A stretch of 47,473 bases of DNA from Prevotellaceae bacterium UBA4359 (GTDB taxonomy: Bacteria; Bacteroidota; Bacteroidia; Bacteroidales; Bacteroidaceae): assembly GCA_002393555.1 (NCBI GenBank), contig DGSP01000059.1, forward strand, positions 36,711-84,183, written 5' to 3'. The notes under the pieces are model-generated. The model was not told where the DNA came from, made no database searches, and worked only from the letters and a program-made list of their open reading frames with translations. How positions within the stretch are numbered: the first letter of the stretch is position 1; every line of letters begins with the position of its first letter. The position numbers and the translations under genes are program-made. Positions 7,649-16,172 of the stretch are shown in pieces.

Positions 7649-10314
7649 GAAAACTGGTCCATCATATTATCGTATTGACACTTCTGTGCGGAAGCACGGT
7701 CGGTGCTTTCGCTCAGCAGCGTGGTGGCAGCATGGGTGTTCCTTTTTTCAAGAACTATGCGGCGCAGGAGTATAGAGGCCACAACCGAAACTTTGATGTG
7801 CTTTGCGACAGCATGGGACATGTGTTCTTTGCCAACTTTGAGGGCTTGCTGGCTTTCAATCATGTGGAGTGGCAAGTCATCCACACGCCTGGCATTTCCC
7901 GAATCACAGACCTGAGCAGGGGTAAGGACGGGAAGATTTGGTTCAGCGGTGCGAATGTGAAGGGCTATGTGGAGTCGCTGAAGGGGGATTCTGTCAGCCT
8001 GCATTTCACGGAGAGCGACAAGAACAGCAAGCATGCACCGGCCAGACGGCTCCAGACCGAAGTGGGGAAGGTGGACAGATGGCATGATGTGGAGGTGTAT
8101 CAGCGTTTGCGGATATCGTCGGAACGGACGTTGCTGGCCACTGCCACTGAGGGTGTCGTGGCGATTGATGCCGAGGAGAATGAGGTGTGGCGCCTGAATG
8201 CAGAGAACGGCCTCTGTTCCAATAGTGTGACGCAGATTGCCTATGACGGGAAAGGCACCGTGTGGGGTGCGACCGACAATGGTGTGTTCAGGATTTCTGT
8301 GTCGGAGATTTACACCCATTTTGGTGAGAATGAAGGACTTCGTGGCCAGGTGGCTTCTTTGGCCAAGTCGGAAGGTGTCTTGATGGTGGGTACGTTTCAG
8401 GGGCTTTTCCGGCAGGAAGGGCAGAAGTTCCATCAGGTGAGTGGCATCAATCATGCCTGCTGGCAGATGGAGAAAGGAAAGGACGAACGGCTCTACGTGG
8501 CCACTTCGGACGGTGTATATACCTATTTCAGAGGCAATGTGCAGCAGAATACCCAGCAGTTTGCCTTGTCTATCATGGCGATGGACGACGGACGCTTCTT
8601 GGTGGGCGAACTGGAGAAGGTGTGCCGCTATGGCATGGACGGCAAGTGCACGGTGCTGGACAACATTCCGAACATAGTGCGTTTCAAGAAAGACGCGAAG
8701 GGCGGTGTGTGGGGACTGACCCTGGCCGGCGAATACTACTATCTGCCTGCGGGGAAAGACCATTTCGAGCGCATGAAGGAAGGCCCCATCTCGCAGTTGT
8801 TTGAGTATGTGGATGATAAGGGGTATCGATGGAAGAGCAATGACAACGGCTTTGGCTTGGTGTGTGAAGGGATGCCGGAAGAAGTCAAGAAGTGGGTGCT
8901 CCCGTTTGCCACCTACAATGTGCAGACCATGCTGCTGGAAGATGGCATCGCATGGATTGGAAGCAACAATGAACTGATTCGCTTTGACATCGGGACATGC
9001 CTGACGGCCCGTCTGCATGAGCCTCAGGTATATATCCGCACATTTCACCTCGATGGGAAGGACTTTGCCATCAGTTTCTCCAACAACAAGATAGACCCGA
9101 TGGGGAAGACGCTGTACAGTTATCGCCTGTATGAGAATGGCGAGTGGTCGAAGTGGGCGGAGCAGCATACCCTCCATTTCCCCAACATGGGCTATGGCAA
9201 TTACAAGGTTTCGGTGCGGTCGAAAGATGCTTTCGGCCAGGTGATCCAGTCGGAGCCTATCTCGGTCGAAGTGCCGCTCCCCATCTACCTGCGTTGGTAT
9301 GCCATCCTGCTCTACATAGCCGTCATTGCCTATGGCATCTATCTCTTGTACAGGTACCGTTTGCGCCGTCTGGAGGCGGAGCAGCAACGCCTGGAGGCCA
9401 TCGTGGAAGAGCGCACCAAGGAGGTGGTGAAGCAGAAGGATGAGATTGCAAGCCAGAAGGACGAAATTGAGGAAAAGTCGCACAAACTGGAGGATGCTCT
9501 CGGCGAGTTGCGCTCGGCACAGAACCAGTTGCTGCGTCAGGAGCGCGAGGCCACCATCGGTAAGTTGACCAAGGGCCTTATTGACCGCATCCTCAACCCG
9601 ATGAACTACATCAACAATTTCTCTCACCTGACTCTGGGCCTGACGAAAGACCTGAAGGAAAATCTGGAAGATGAGAAAGAAAACATCTCGGAGGATGTGT
9701 ATGAGGATTCGGTGGATGTGATAGAGATGATGCACACGAATCTGGAGAAGATAGAGCAGCACGGACTCTCGACCACGCGCATCCTGAAGGCGATGGAGGA
9801 GTTGCTCAAGGAGCGTTCGTGCAAGATTGAGACGCTGGACATAGGTCTGCTCTGTCAGCAGAGTATCGACCTGCTGAAGAACTACTACGCCAACGACATA
9901 GCCCGCTATGGCATACAGGTGGAATGGACGAAACCCGAACTGCCTATTGTGGCCGATGTGATAGCCGAAGAACTGGGCAAGGCCATCATGTCCATGCTGG
10001 CCAACAGTGTCTATGCCATTGGGCGCAAACTGGAAAAGGGAAAGCAGCCCGGCTATGTGCCTCAGATAAAACTGTCCATTGTACCTTGCTCTGGCACAGA
10101 ATCCCCCGACATCCATGTCTATGACAATGGAGTGGGCATCGAAGAAGGTATCCTCGACAAGATTTTCGACCCCTTCTTCACTACCAAGCCCACGGCTGAG
10201 GCTCCTGGCGTGGGACTCTACCTGAGTCAGCAGGCTATCCACGACTTCGGAGGTTCCATCTCGGTGAAATCGCAGAAAGACGAATATACCGAGTTCATCA
10301 TTTCCCTTCCCTGA
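7645..10314 (+). CDS. Sensor-kinase-like protein with periplasmic propeller, lacking the phospho-accepting histidine
   Basis: 889 aa from the ATG at 7645, which overlaps the previous stop and opens a signal peptide (MRKLVHHIIVLTLLCGSTVG). An upstream in-frame ATG at 7600 would bury that peptide. About residues 30-450 are Reg_prop-type beta-propeller repeats, then a Y_Y_Y domain (about 455-545), a membrane helix (about 548-570), a coiled coil and a kinase core. The dimerisation helix reads GKLTKGLIDRILNP where the family has GxxHExxNP, so the histidine position is Asp647 and the following acidic residue is Arg. The ATPase domain still has recognisable N (LANS), G1 (DNGVGIEEG), F (FDPFFTTKP) and G2 (GVGLYLS) boxes. 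It probably senses a periplasmic ligand and binds ATP but cannot autophosphorylate in the usual way. Confidence 0.88.
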   Translation: MRKLVHHIIVLTLLCGSTVGAFAQQRGGSMGVPFFKNYAAQEYRGHNRNFDVLCDSMGHVFFANFEGLLAFNHVEWQVIHTPGISRITDLSRGKDGKIWFSGANVKGYVESLKGDSVSLHFTESDKNSKHAPARRLQTEVGKVDRWHDVEVYQRLRISSERTLLATATEGVVAIDAEENEVWRLNAENGLCSNSVTQIAYDGKGTVWGATDNGVFRISVSEIYTHFGENEGLRGQVASLAKSEGVLMVGTFQGLFRQEGQKFHQVSGINHACWQMEKGKDERLYVATSDGVYTYFRGNVQQNTQQFALSIMAMDDGRFLVGELEKVCRYGMDGKCTVLDNIPNIVRFKKDAKGGVWGLTLAGEYYYLPAGKDHFERMKEGPISQLFEYVDDKGYRWKSNDNGFGLVCEGMPEEVKKWVLPFATYNVQTMLLEDGIAWIGSNNELIRFDIGTCLTARLHEPQVYIRTFHLDGKDFAISFSNNKIDPMGKTLYSYRLYENGEWSKWAEQHTLHFPNMGYGNYKVSVRSKDAFGQVIQSEPISVEVPLPIYLRWYAILLYIAVIAYGIYLLYRYRLRRLEAEQQRLEAIVEERTKEVVKQKDEIASQKDEIEEKSHKLEDALGELRSAQNQLLRQEREATIGKLTKGLIDRILNPMNYINNFSHLTLGLTKDLKENLEDEKENISEDVYEDSVDVIEMMHTNLEKIEQHGLSTTRILKAMEELLKERSCKIETLDIGLLCQQSIDLLKNYYANDIARYGIQVEWTKPELPIVADVIAEELGKAIMSMLANSVYAIGRKLEKGKQPGYVPQIKLSIVPCSGTESPDIHVYDNGVGIEEGILDKIFDPFFTTKPTAEAPGVGLYLSQQAIHDFGGSISVKSQKDEYTEFIISLP

Positions 10315-10408
10315 TGCTGGCTTTGCCCATGCACAGACTTCTTGGATTTCCGAAGACTCCCAGCAGTCTTTCTTGAGAATAGAAACTCCCAAACCTTTCA
10401 ACAACAAG

Positions 10409-11272
10409 ATGATGGAACAAGATATTGAAAACCTAAAACAGCAGATTGACAGTTTGCAGCATCAACTGCACAAGCAGGAGAAAATGGCTTCTCTGGGTCT
10501 GCTCAGTGCAGGTATTGCGCATGAGATTCAGAATCCGCTCAATTTCGTCATCAATTTCAGTAAGATGTCGGTGAAATTGCTCAACGATTTAGAGGAAATT
10601 GTGGAGGATTGTGCCGACAAACTGGACAAGGATGATGCTGCCGATTTGGAAGATATTTCTGCCGACCTGAAAGAGAATCTCGGCAAGATACAGGAACACG
10701 GAGAGCGCGCCATCAGCATCATCCGTGGCATCCTGCTCCACAGCCGTGGCAAGGCCGGCGAGTTCCTGCCCACTGACGTGGGACAACTGGTGCATGAGTA
10801 TGTGTGGCTGAGTTATCACGCCATGCGAGCCAACGACAAGAATTTCAACATCGCCATTCAGGAAGACCTCCAGGAGGGAATGCCCAAGGTGATGATTATC
10901 CCCCAAGACCTCAGCAGGGCTGTGCTCAACGTGATGAACAACGCCTGCTACACGGTGAAGGAACGAGCAGGGAAAGAAGGCGGTGCTTACGTGCCAACCA
11001 TTTCTGTCAAAGTGACCATGCAGCAAGATGGCGCAGAAGGAGAACTCACCATCAGCATCAAGGACAACGGAATGGGCATGACTGAAGAGGTGAAAGCGAA
11101 AATCTTCGAGAACTTCTTCACCACCAAGCCTGCCGGGCAGGGAACGGGACTCGGCATGAGCATCACCCGCGACCTCATCACCAACAATCTGGGCGGAAAA
11201 CTGCTCCTTTCCTCCCAGGCAGGAGAGGGTACCACCTTCTCCTTCATCATTCCCGTGAAAATCACTAAATGA
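10409..11272 (+). CDS. Soluble histidine kinase
   Basis: 287 aa from the ATG at 10409; ATG 10412 or an in-frame TTG at 10373 are alternatives. There is no membrane segment and no sensor domain: a short coiled coil leads straight into a HisKA-type helix with an intact H box (LLSAGIAHEIQNPLNF, His38) and a complete HATPase domain (NNACYTV, DNGMGM, FENFFTTKP, GTGLGMSI). It closely resembles the kinase core of the preceding gene, so the two could have arisen by duplication. It would supply the histidine that the upstream receptor lacks, either by forming a heterodimer with it or by phosphorylating the operon's response regulator. Its stop overlaps the next start (ATGA). The 94-bp gap upstream (10315-10408) shows no clear promoter. 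Confidence 0.9.
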   Translation: MMEQDIENLKQQIDSLQHQLHKQEKMASLGLLSAGIAHEIQNPLNFVINFSKMSVKLLNDLEEIVEDCADKLDKDDAADLEDISADLKENLGKIQEHGERAISIIRGILLHSRGKAGEFLPTDVGQLVHEYVWLSYHAMRANDKNFNIAIQEDLQEGMPKVMIIPQDLSRAVLNVMNNACYTVKERAGKEGGAYVPTISVKVTMQQDGAEGELTISIKDNGMGMTEEVKAKIFENFFTTKPAGQGTGLGMSITRDLITNNLGGKLLLSSQAGEGTTFSFIIPVKITK

Positions 11273-13629
11273 GCAAAGTCAGACACATATTCACCCTGCT
11301 GGCCATCCTCACCTCCCATGTCGTGAGCGCACAAGAGACCCATGCCTACGACAAGGCTCTGGAGGCGTATGAGTTCGGACGCTTTGAGGAGGTCGATTCC
11401 CTCCTGAGTAACGCGGCAAACGAGTTGAGAGGCGAAAACCTCGTCAACGCATATCGTTTGTTGGCGTTGAGCAGTCTCAACATGGACAAGCCAGACGAGG
11501 CAGAAAAATATGTGGCCAGATTGCTCAGTGTTGACCCCTACTATAAAGCCTACAACGATGCACCCCGTTTTGCCGACATGGTGGAAAGAATGAAGGGAGG
11601 CAAGAATGCCACCATCTTCACTGCCTCGCAACAGGCAGAGTCGCTGGAAGAGGCTCCCGTGCCCGTCACACTTATTACAGAAGAGATGATTAAGATGAGC
11701 GGCGCACGAAACCTGAAAGAAGCCCTCATCGCCTACGTGCCAGGCATGTCACACATCGAATGCAACGAAGAAATCAACCTCGCCATGCGCGGAGTCTATG
11801 CCTCACGTCAAGAAAAAATACTCATCATGCTCAACGGCCATCGCCTCAACAGTTACTCCACCAATGCTGCAGTGCCAGATTTCAGCATCAGCCTTGAGAA
11901 AGTCAAGCAGATAGAAGTGCTGCGAGGACCTGCCTCCTCGCTCTATGGAGGAGTAGCCCTGACAGGAGTGGTCAACATCATCACCAAAGAAGCCGCCGAA
12001 GTAGATGGGCTGCAACTCAAACTGGGCGGGGGCAACTACGGCCAAATCAAAGGCAACATGCTCTTTGGCAAACGCTACATGAACCTCGCCATCCTCGCCT
12101 GGGCCCATATCTATCAGGCCGATGGTCAGTCCTTTTCCGTGCGGGCTGACGACCAGCCCAACTCCGTCCTCCCAGCCGACGGGCGGATTACCATTGGCGG
12201 CTACAACAAAAAGCCCACTCACGACCTGGGAGTCACCCTCCAGTGGAACGACCTGACCCTCACCTACGCCAACACATTCTCCAAGACCGTTGCTCCCTAC
12301 ACCATGAGTGTCATGTTCACAGCCTACGACTATAGCAAGTACGGCACTTTCAACGGTAACAAGCCCGGATTCAGCACCTCCACCTCCTACCTCGAAGCCA
12401 AATACGACAAAACCTTCGGAGCATGGGGACTCCTCGCCACCCTCACCCTCGACAAAGCCACTCAGCAGCAATATCAAGTAGCAGGCGATGACATCGCTTC
12501 TATGGGTTTCTTCGTACAGCCCAACGGCACAGACGTTTACATCCCTGTCCTCACAGGAGCCTTCCAGAACCACCTCTGGCACGAAACCACCCTCGGCGCA
12601 CACCTGCAAGGGAGATTCAACCGCAAATGGGGGGAACACGAAATGGGAGGATTGTTAGGCACCCACGCCGTCAGAATGCAGATAGACGACAGCCACTACG
12701 CTGAAGGAGACCAATTCAACCGCATCCTCAATGAGTGGGGTGACCAGAAAAACCTCATGGCCAACCACGAAACCAACATCGATGCCTACCTGCAGATGAA
12801 ATACAAGTGGAAAAACCGCCTCATCCTCAACGCTGGCCTGCGCTACGACCACAAACACCGCTACAACTACCAGGAAGAAACCCACCAAGACATCCACGTC
12901 CTCTCCCCTCGTCTTGCCTGCATCCTCTCCCTCCCCCACTGGGCAGCCAAACTCTCCTACTCTAAATCCTTCGTCGATGCCCCTTACTTCTACCGCAACA
13001 GCAAACTCGACACCTCATGGGGAGGCAGTCTGGAGCCAGAATACCACCACTCCATCCAAGCCTCTCTCTCCACCACCGACATTCCCCAAGGACTTCGCGC
13101 CGAAGTCAACTTCTTCTACAACATCCTCAAAGACCTCGTCTATAATAATGTTGATCTTGGACTATACTACAACGGAGGCGAACTCAAAACCTGCGGTACA
13201 GAAGTTGCTCTCAGTTACCACCACAAAAAACTCCGTGCAGAGGCAAACGTGACCTGGCAAAAACTTATCGAGTCAGAAAACTATGTCACCATCGAAGGCA
13301 ACCACCTCAAGAATATCCCCTCCATCATGTCCAACCTGCTCATCCAATACGAACTCCTCCCCAGCCTCAAACTCCACACCCATCTGCACCTCACAGGCCG
13401 CCAATACACCGAAAGCACCATCAACTATGAAACCTACGAAACAAAAATCTATCAACTTCCCGCCCGAGCCATCGTGAACCTCGGAGCCAACTATAGCCAC
13501 AAGAACTGGGAAATAGGGCTGAATGTATATAACCTGCTGAATACAAAGTATGTTCAGGGAGGTGCTTCAACAAGTTTTATCCGTCAGCAAGGTTGTTGGT
13601 GGATGGGAGATGTTTCATATAAATTTTAG
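11269..13629 (+). CDS. TonB-dependent outer-membrane receptor A with N-terminal TPR-like domain
   Basis: 786 aa with a signal peptide (ends VVSAQ). Residues about 24-115 form helical TPR-like repeats (LEAYEFGRFEEVDSLL, AEKYVARLLSVDPYY) in place of the carboxypeptidase-regulatory domain found in SusC-type receptors. The plug follows (about 125-240), with VPVTLITEEMI, MLNGHRLNS and VLRGPASSLYG, then the 22-strand barrel ending in a C-terminal aromatic (Phe). No SusD partner is next to it, so this looks like the siderophore/cofactor receptor type, not a glycan importer. It overlaps the kinase gene by ATGA and sits 5 bp before the NRPS-like gene. The substrate is unknown; its position suggests the NRPS product or a complex of it. 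Confidence 0.92.
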   Translation: MSKVRHIFTLLAILTSHVVSAQETHAYDKALEAYEFGRFEEVDSLLSNAANELRGENLVNAYRLLALSSLNMDKPDEAEKYVARLLSVDPYYKAYNDAPRFADMVERMKGGKNATIFTASQQAESLEEAPVPVTLITEEMIKMSGARNLKEALIAYVPGMSHIECNEEINLAMRGVYASRQEKILIMLNGHRLNSYSTNAAVPDFSISLEKVKQIEVLRGPASSLYGGVALTGVVNIITKEAAEVDGLQLKLGGGNYGQIKGNMLFGKRYMNLAILAWAHIYQADGQSFSVRADDQPNSVLPADGRITIGGYNKKPTHDLGVTLQWNDLTLTYANTFSKTVAPYTMSVMFTAYDYSKYGTFNGNKPGFSTSTSYLEAKYDKTFGAWGLLATLTLDKATQQQYQVAGDDIASMGFFVQPNGTDVYIPVLTGAFQNHLWHETTLGAHLQGRFNRKWGEHEMGGLLGTHAVRMQIDDSHYAEGDQFNRILNEWGDQKNLMANHETNIDAYLQMKYKWKNRLILNAGLRYDHKHRYNYQEETHQDIHVLSPRLACILSLPHWAAKLSYSKSFVDAPYFYRNSKLDTSWGGSLEPEYHHSIQASLSTTDIPQGLRAEVNFFYNILKDLVYNNVDLGLYYNGGELKTCGTEVALSYHHKKLRAEANVTWQKLIESENYVTIEGNHLKNIPSIMSNLLIQYELLPSLKLHTHLHLTGRQYTESTINYETYETKIYQLPARAIVNLGANYSHKNWEIGLNVYNLLNTKYVQGGASTSFIRQQGCWWMGDVSYKF

Positions 13630-13634
13630 GGGGG

Positions 13635-16151
13635 ATGTACAAAGAATATAGACATCAGGATGTGTACAGCCACATAGAGCAGTGTGCGAAAGGACATGGC
13701 GACAAGGTGGCGGTGTATGTAGGAGAAGAATCCGTCTCCTACGATGTGTTGTTGGAACGTGCGGAACGGCTGGCGGGCTGCATGGGTGAGGTGTTGTCTG
13801 GCTGGCCTAAAGGGGAAAGACCGGTGCGCGTGGGGGTGTTCTTGCGCCGCAATGCGCATGTGGAGGCGATGATTCTGGCACTGATGAGGTTGGGCTGCAC
13901 GTATGTTCCTATTGATGTGGAGACTCCGAGAGAGCGTGTCTCTTTCATGGCGGCAGATGCGTCGCTGGCGTTTGTGGTGACGGAGAGGGCTGTCGGTGGG
14001 TTGTTGCCAGGAGAGGTTCGGTGTCTGCTGGTGGAAGAGATGCTGGAGCATGAGCGTATGGCTGCCGAGGCTGACTTTTCCACTTCCGAACATGAGGCTT
14101 ACGTCATCTATACGTCTGGCACGACGGGCAGGCCGAAGGGGGTTCTGATTGACTATACAAATTTCTATTATTATCTGCTGACGGCGGGGAGGGAGGACCA
14201 TTTCCACATTCATGCTGAGTCGGTGGTGTTGCATTACACGACGGTGAATTTTGATGTGTCTGTGATTGAGATTTTTACGGCTCTTTTCTATGGCGCGACG
14301 CTGGTGGTGGCAGAGGAGGAGGACAGGCATGATGTGAAGAGGGTGTATAGGTTAATCAATCGGAGGGGAGTGACTTACATGTCGTTGCCTCCTACGATGT
14401 TTAACCTCTTTCCGGATTATAACTTCACGGCGATGGAGACGGCGTGTGCGGGTGGAGAGGTCATGCCACGTTCGTTGGTGGGGCGTATCGGGACGGGTCG
14501 GCCTTATCGTTTCCTGAATGCCTATGGTCCGGCTGAGTGTACTCCTGTTTCGTGTGTGAGGGAGATGACAGATGAGGGGTTGTGGCGCAACATCGGTTGG
14601 GCTTCCCACTATGCGGTTTTCCATGTAGTGGATGAGGAGATGCGGCAAGTGGGGCCTGGAGAGGAGGGTGAACTGCTCATCGGGGGTCCTCAGGTGTTTC
14701 ATGGCTATCTGAACCGTCCTGAACTCACCAAGGAGAAGTTGACGGAGAATCCGTTTGAGGAGTCGAGGGAGAGGGCTCCCCGTCTCTATCATACGGGCGA
14801 TTTGGTGCGTCTGATGCCGGATGGGAGTTGTGAGTTCTTGGGGAGGATGGATTCTCAGGTGAAGATTTATGGACGGCGGATTGAGTTGGATGAGATTCTT
14901 GCTCAGTTGGAAAAGTGTGGGGATGTGCATCGTGCTTTCCTCACGGTGGAGTCTCATGGCATGAACAGGAGCATTGTCGCTTTCGTGAGACCTCGCGACC
15001 TCGGAATTTGCCGTTCCAACGAGGAGACGCGTCGTGCCATTGCTCGCATCAAGGGGCAGTTGAGCGAGATGTTGCCCAACTATATGATTCCTGTGATGTG
15101 GAACTTCGTGGAAGATTTCCCCCTCACGCTCAATGGCAAGATAGACAAGAAGAAACTCGTCAACCGCCCCTTCTACTACATCAAGAAAGAGAACCCGCAG
15201 GAACTTACTTCCGACGAACGAATCCTCAAGCAGGAGGTGGCCAAGGTGATAGGATTCGATGACATATCCATCGATGCTGACCTTTACGATGTCTATGGAC
15301 TGACATCCATACAGACCATGCAAATCTCTATGGAACTGAATCCTATGGGCATGCAGATTTCGGCTCTCGAGATGTATAAGCACCGTACTATCCGTGAGAT
15401 TGCAAGGAATCGTGACACGCGCTTGTGCTATTGGTACAATGACGATGACAATACGACTAAGCCTGTCATTGTTGTTGTTTGCGGCTATACGTCTTTTGGT
15501 TTTATGTACACGCAATGGGCAGACCGCCTTACTGGCCAATATTCTCTCTTTGTGATAGAGTATTATCATGCTATCATCGGGAACAGACGCATCGGCGACA
15601 TTGAGGAGTTGATGTCTTCTTATCGGGCAATGGCTCAGCCTGTCATCGACAAGCATGATGTGTGCTGTATCACGGGCATGTGCATGGGTGGGGAGCATGC
15701 GCTCCTGCTGGCTCATCAACTCTACCTCAATCGGGCGGAGAAACCTCATGTCATCGTCATCGATGGCGAGATTGACCGCGATGTGCGGAGCGAGACGAAT
15801 GCGCATCTGCGTTTCCCCTTCCTGACTGACGAGGAGAACGACATCAGGGTGGGGAATGACTTCACGCTGATGCGGACTTATCCCGATTTCTGCTACGAAG
15901 GCAAACTGACTGTCTTCCAGTCGGGCAAGTTCATAGATTATTATTCCTATCTGGACCCAGACTGGAACGAGACTAAGGCCCGTGGGATGCGCACGGCCTT
16001 CGACACTTGTGTGTCGCGATGGGAGAAGCATTATCCCGACTGCTTTATTGGCATCATGCCTTCCGACCACAACAATTTTTGGTGTTCAGAACCTTCGCTT
16101 ACGATTGTTACAGACTACTTTAAGCAGATGGTTCAGAACAATGAACAATGA
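13635..16151 (+). CDS. Single-module NRPS-like enzyme, A-T-TE, with Cys in the thioesterase nucleophile elbow
   Basis: 838 aa, cytoplasmic. The adenylation domain (about 1-515) has the A3 loop at 159-170 (YTSGTTGRPKGV), NAYGPAE, YHTGDLV, and the A10 lysine motif NGKIDKKKL. D207 in FDVSVIE corresponds to the Asp that binds the alpha-amino group, which favours an amino acid over a keto acid. My hand alignment gives specificity positions D-V-I-S-A-A-A-P-V-K, which I cannot match to a known substrate. The carrier domain (about 520-600) has Ser558 in YGLTSIQTM for the phosphopantetheine arm. The C-terminal alpha/beta-hydrolase thioesterase (about 605-838) has GMCMGG with Cys683 as nucleophile and a likely catalytic His812 (SDHNNF). 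There is no condensation domain, and no phosphopantetheinyl transferase in the window. Similar A-T-TE layouts make furanones and quinones (RalA, atromentin synthetases). Confidence 0.9.
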   Translation: MYKEYRHQDVYSHIEQCAKGHGDKVAVYVGEESVSYDVLLERAERLAGCMGEVLSGWPKGERPVRVGVFLRRNAHVEAMILALMRLGCTYVPIDVETPRERVSFMAADASLAFVVTERAVGGLLPGEVRCLLVEEMLEHERMAAEADFSTSEHEAYVIYTSGTTGRPKGVLIDYTNFYYYLLTAGREDHFHIHAESVVLHYTTVNFDVSVIEIFTALFYGATLVVAEEEDRHDVKRVYRLINRRGVTYMSLPPTMFNLFPDYNFTAMETACAGGEVMPRSLVGRIGTGRPYRFLNAYGPAECTPVSCVREMTDEGLWRNIGWASHYAVFHVVDEEMRQVGPGEEGELLIGGPQVFHGYLNRPELTKEKLTENPFEESRERAPRLYHTGDLVRLMPDGSCEFLGRMDSQVKIYGRRIELDEILAQLEKCGDVHRAFLTVESHGMNRSIVAFVRPRDLGICRSNEETRRAIARIKGQLSEMLPNYMIPVMWNFVEDFPLTLNGKIDKKKLVNRPFYYIKKENPQELTSDERILKQEVAKVIGFDDISIDADLYDVYGLTSIQTMQISMELNPMGMQISALEMYKHRTIREIARNRDTRLCYWYNDDDNTTKPVIVVVCGYTSFGFMYTQWADRLTGQYSLFVIEYYHAIIGNRRIGDIEELMSSYRAMAQPVIDKHDVCCITGMCMGGEHALLLAHQLYLNRAEKPHVIVIDGEIDRDVRSETNAHLRFPFLTDEENDIRVGNDFTLMRTYPDFCYEGKLTVFQSGKFIDYYSYLDPDWNETKARGMRTAFDTCVSRWEKHYPDCFIGIMPSDHNNFWCSEPSLTIVTDYFKQMVQNNEQ

Positions 16152-16172
16152 ATAATGAATAATTAACAATGA
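16138..16172 (+). repeat. Five-unit heptad repeat spanning stop and start codons
   Basis: Five 7-bp units on the pattern A(C/T)AATGA (one has TTA in place of TGA) run without a break. The NRPS stop TGA (16149-16151) is in the second unit and the receptor B start ATG (16169-16171) is in the fifth. Each standard unit contains overlapping ATG and TGA. Confidence 0.85.

Noticed and set aside
7630..10407. 925-codon open frame on the minus strand opposite the propeller kinase
   Set aside because: It mirrors the real gene; the translation is His/Leu/Arg-rich without domains, and the plus-strand protein has signal peptide, propeller and ATPase motifs.
14352..16070. 572-codon open frame opposite the NRPS-like gene
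   Set aside because: Antisense shadow with no recognisable motif; the plus strand carries full A, T and TE motifs.
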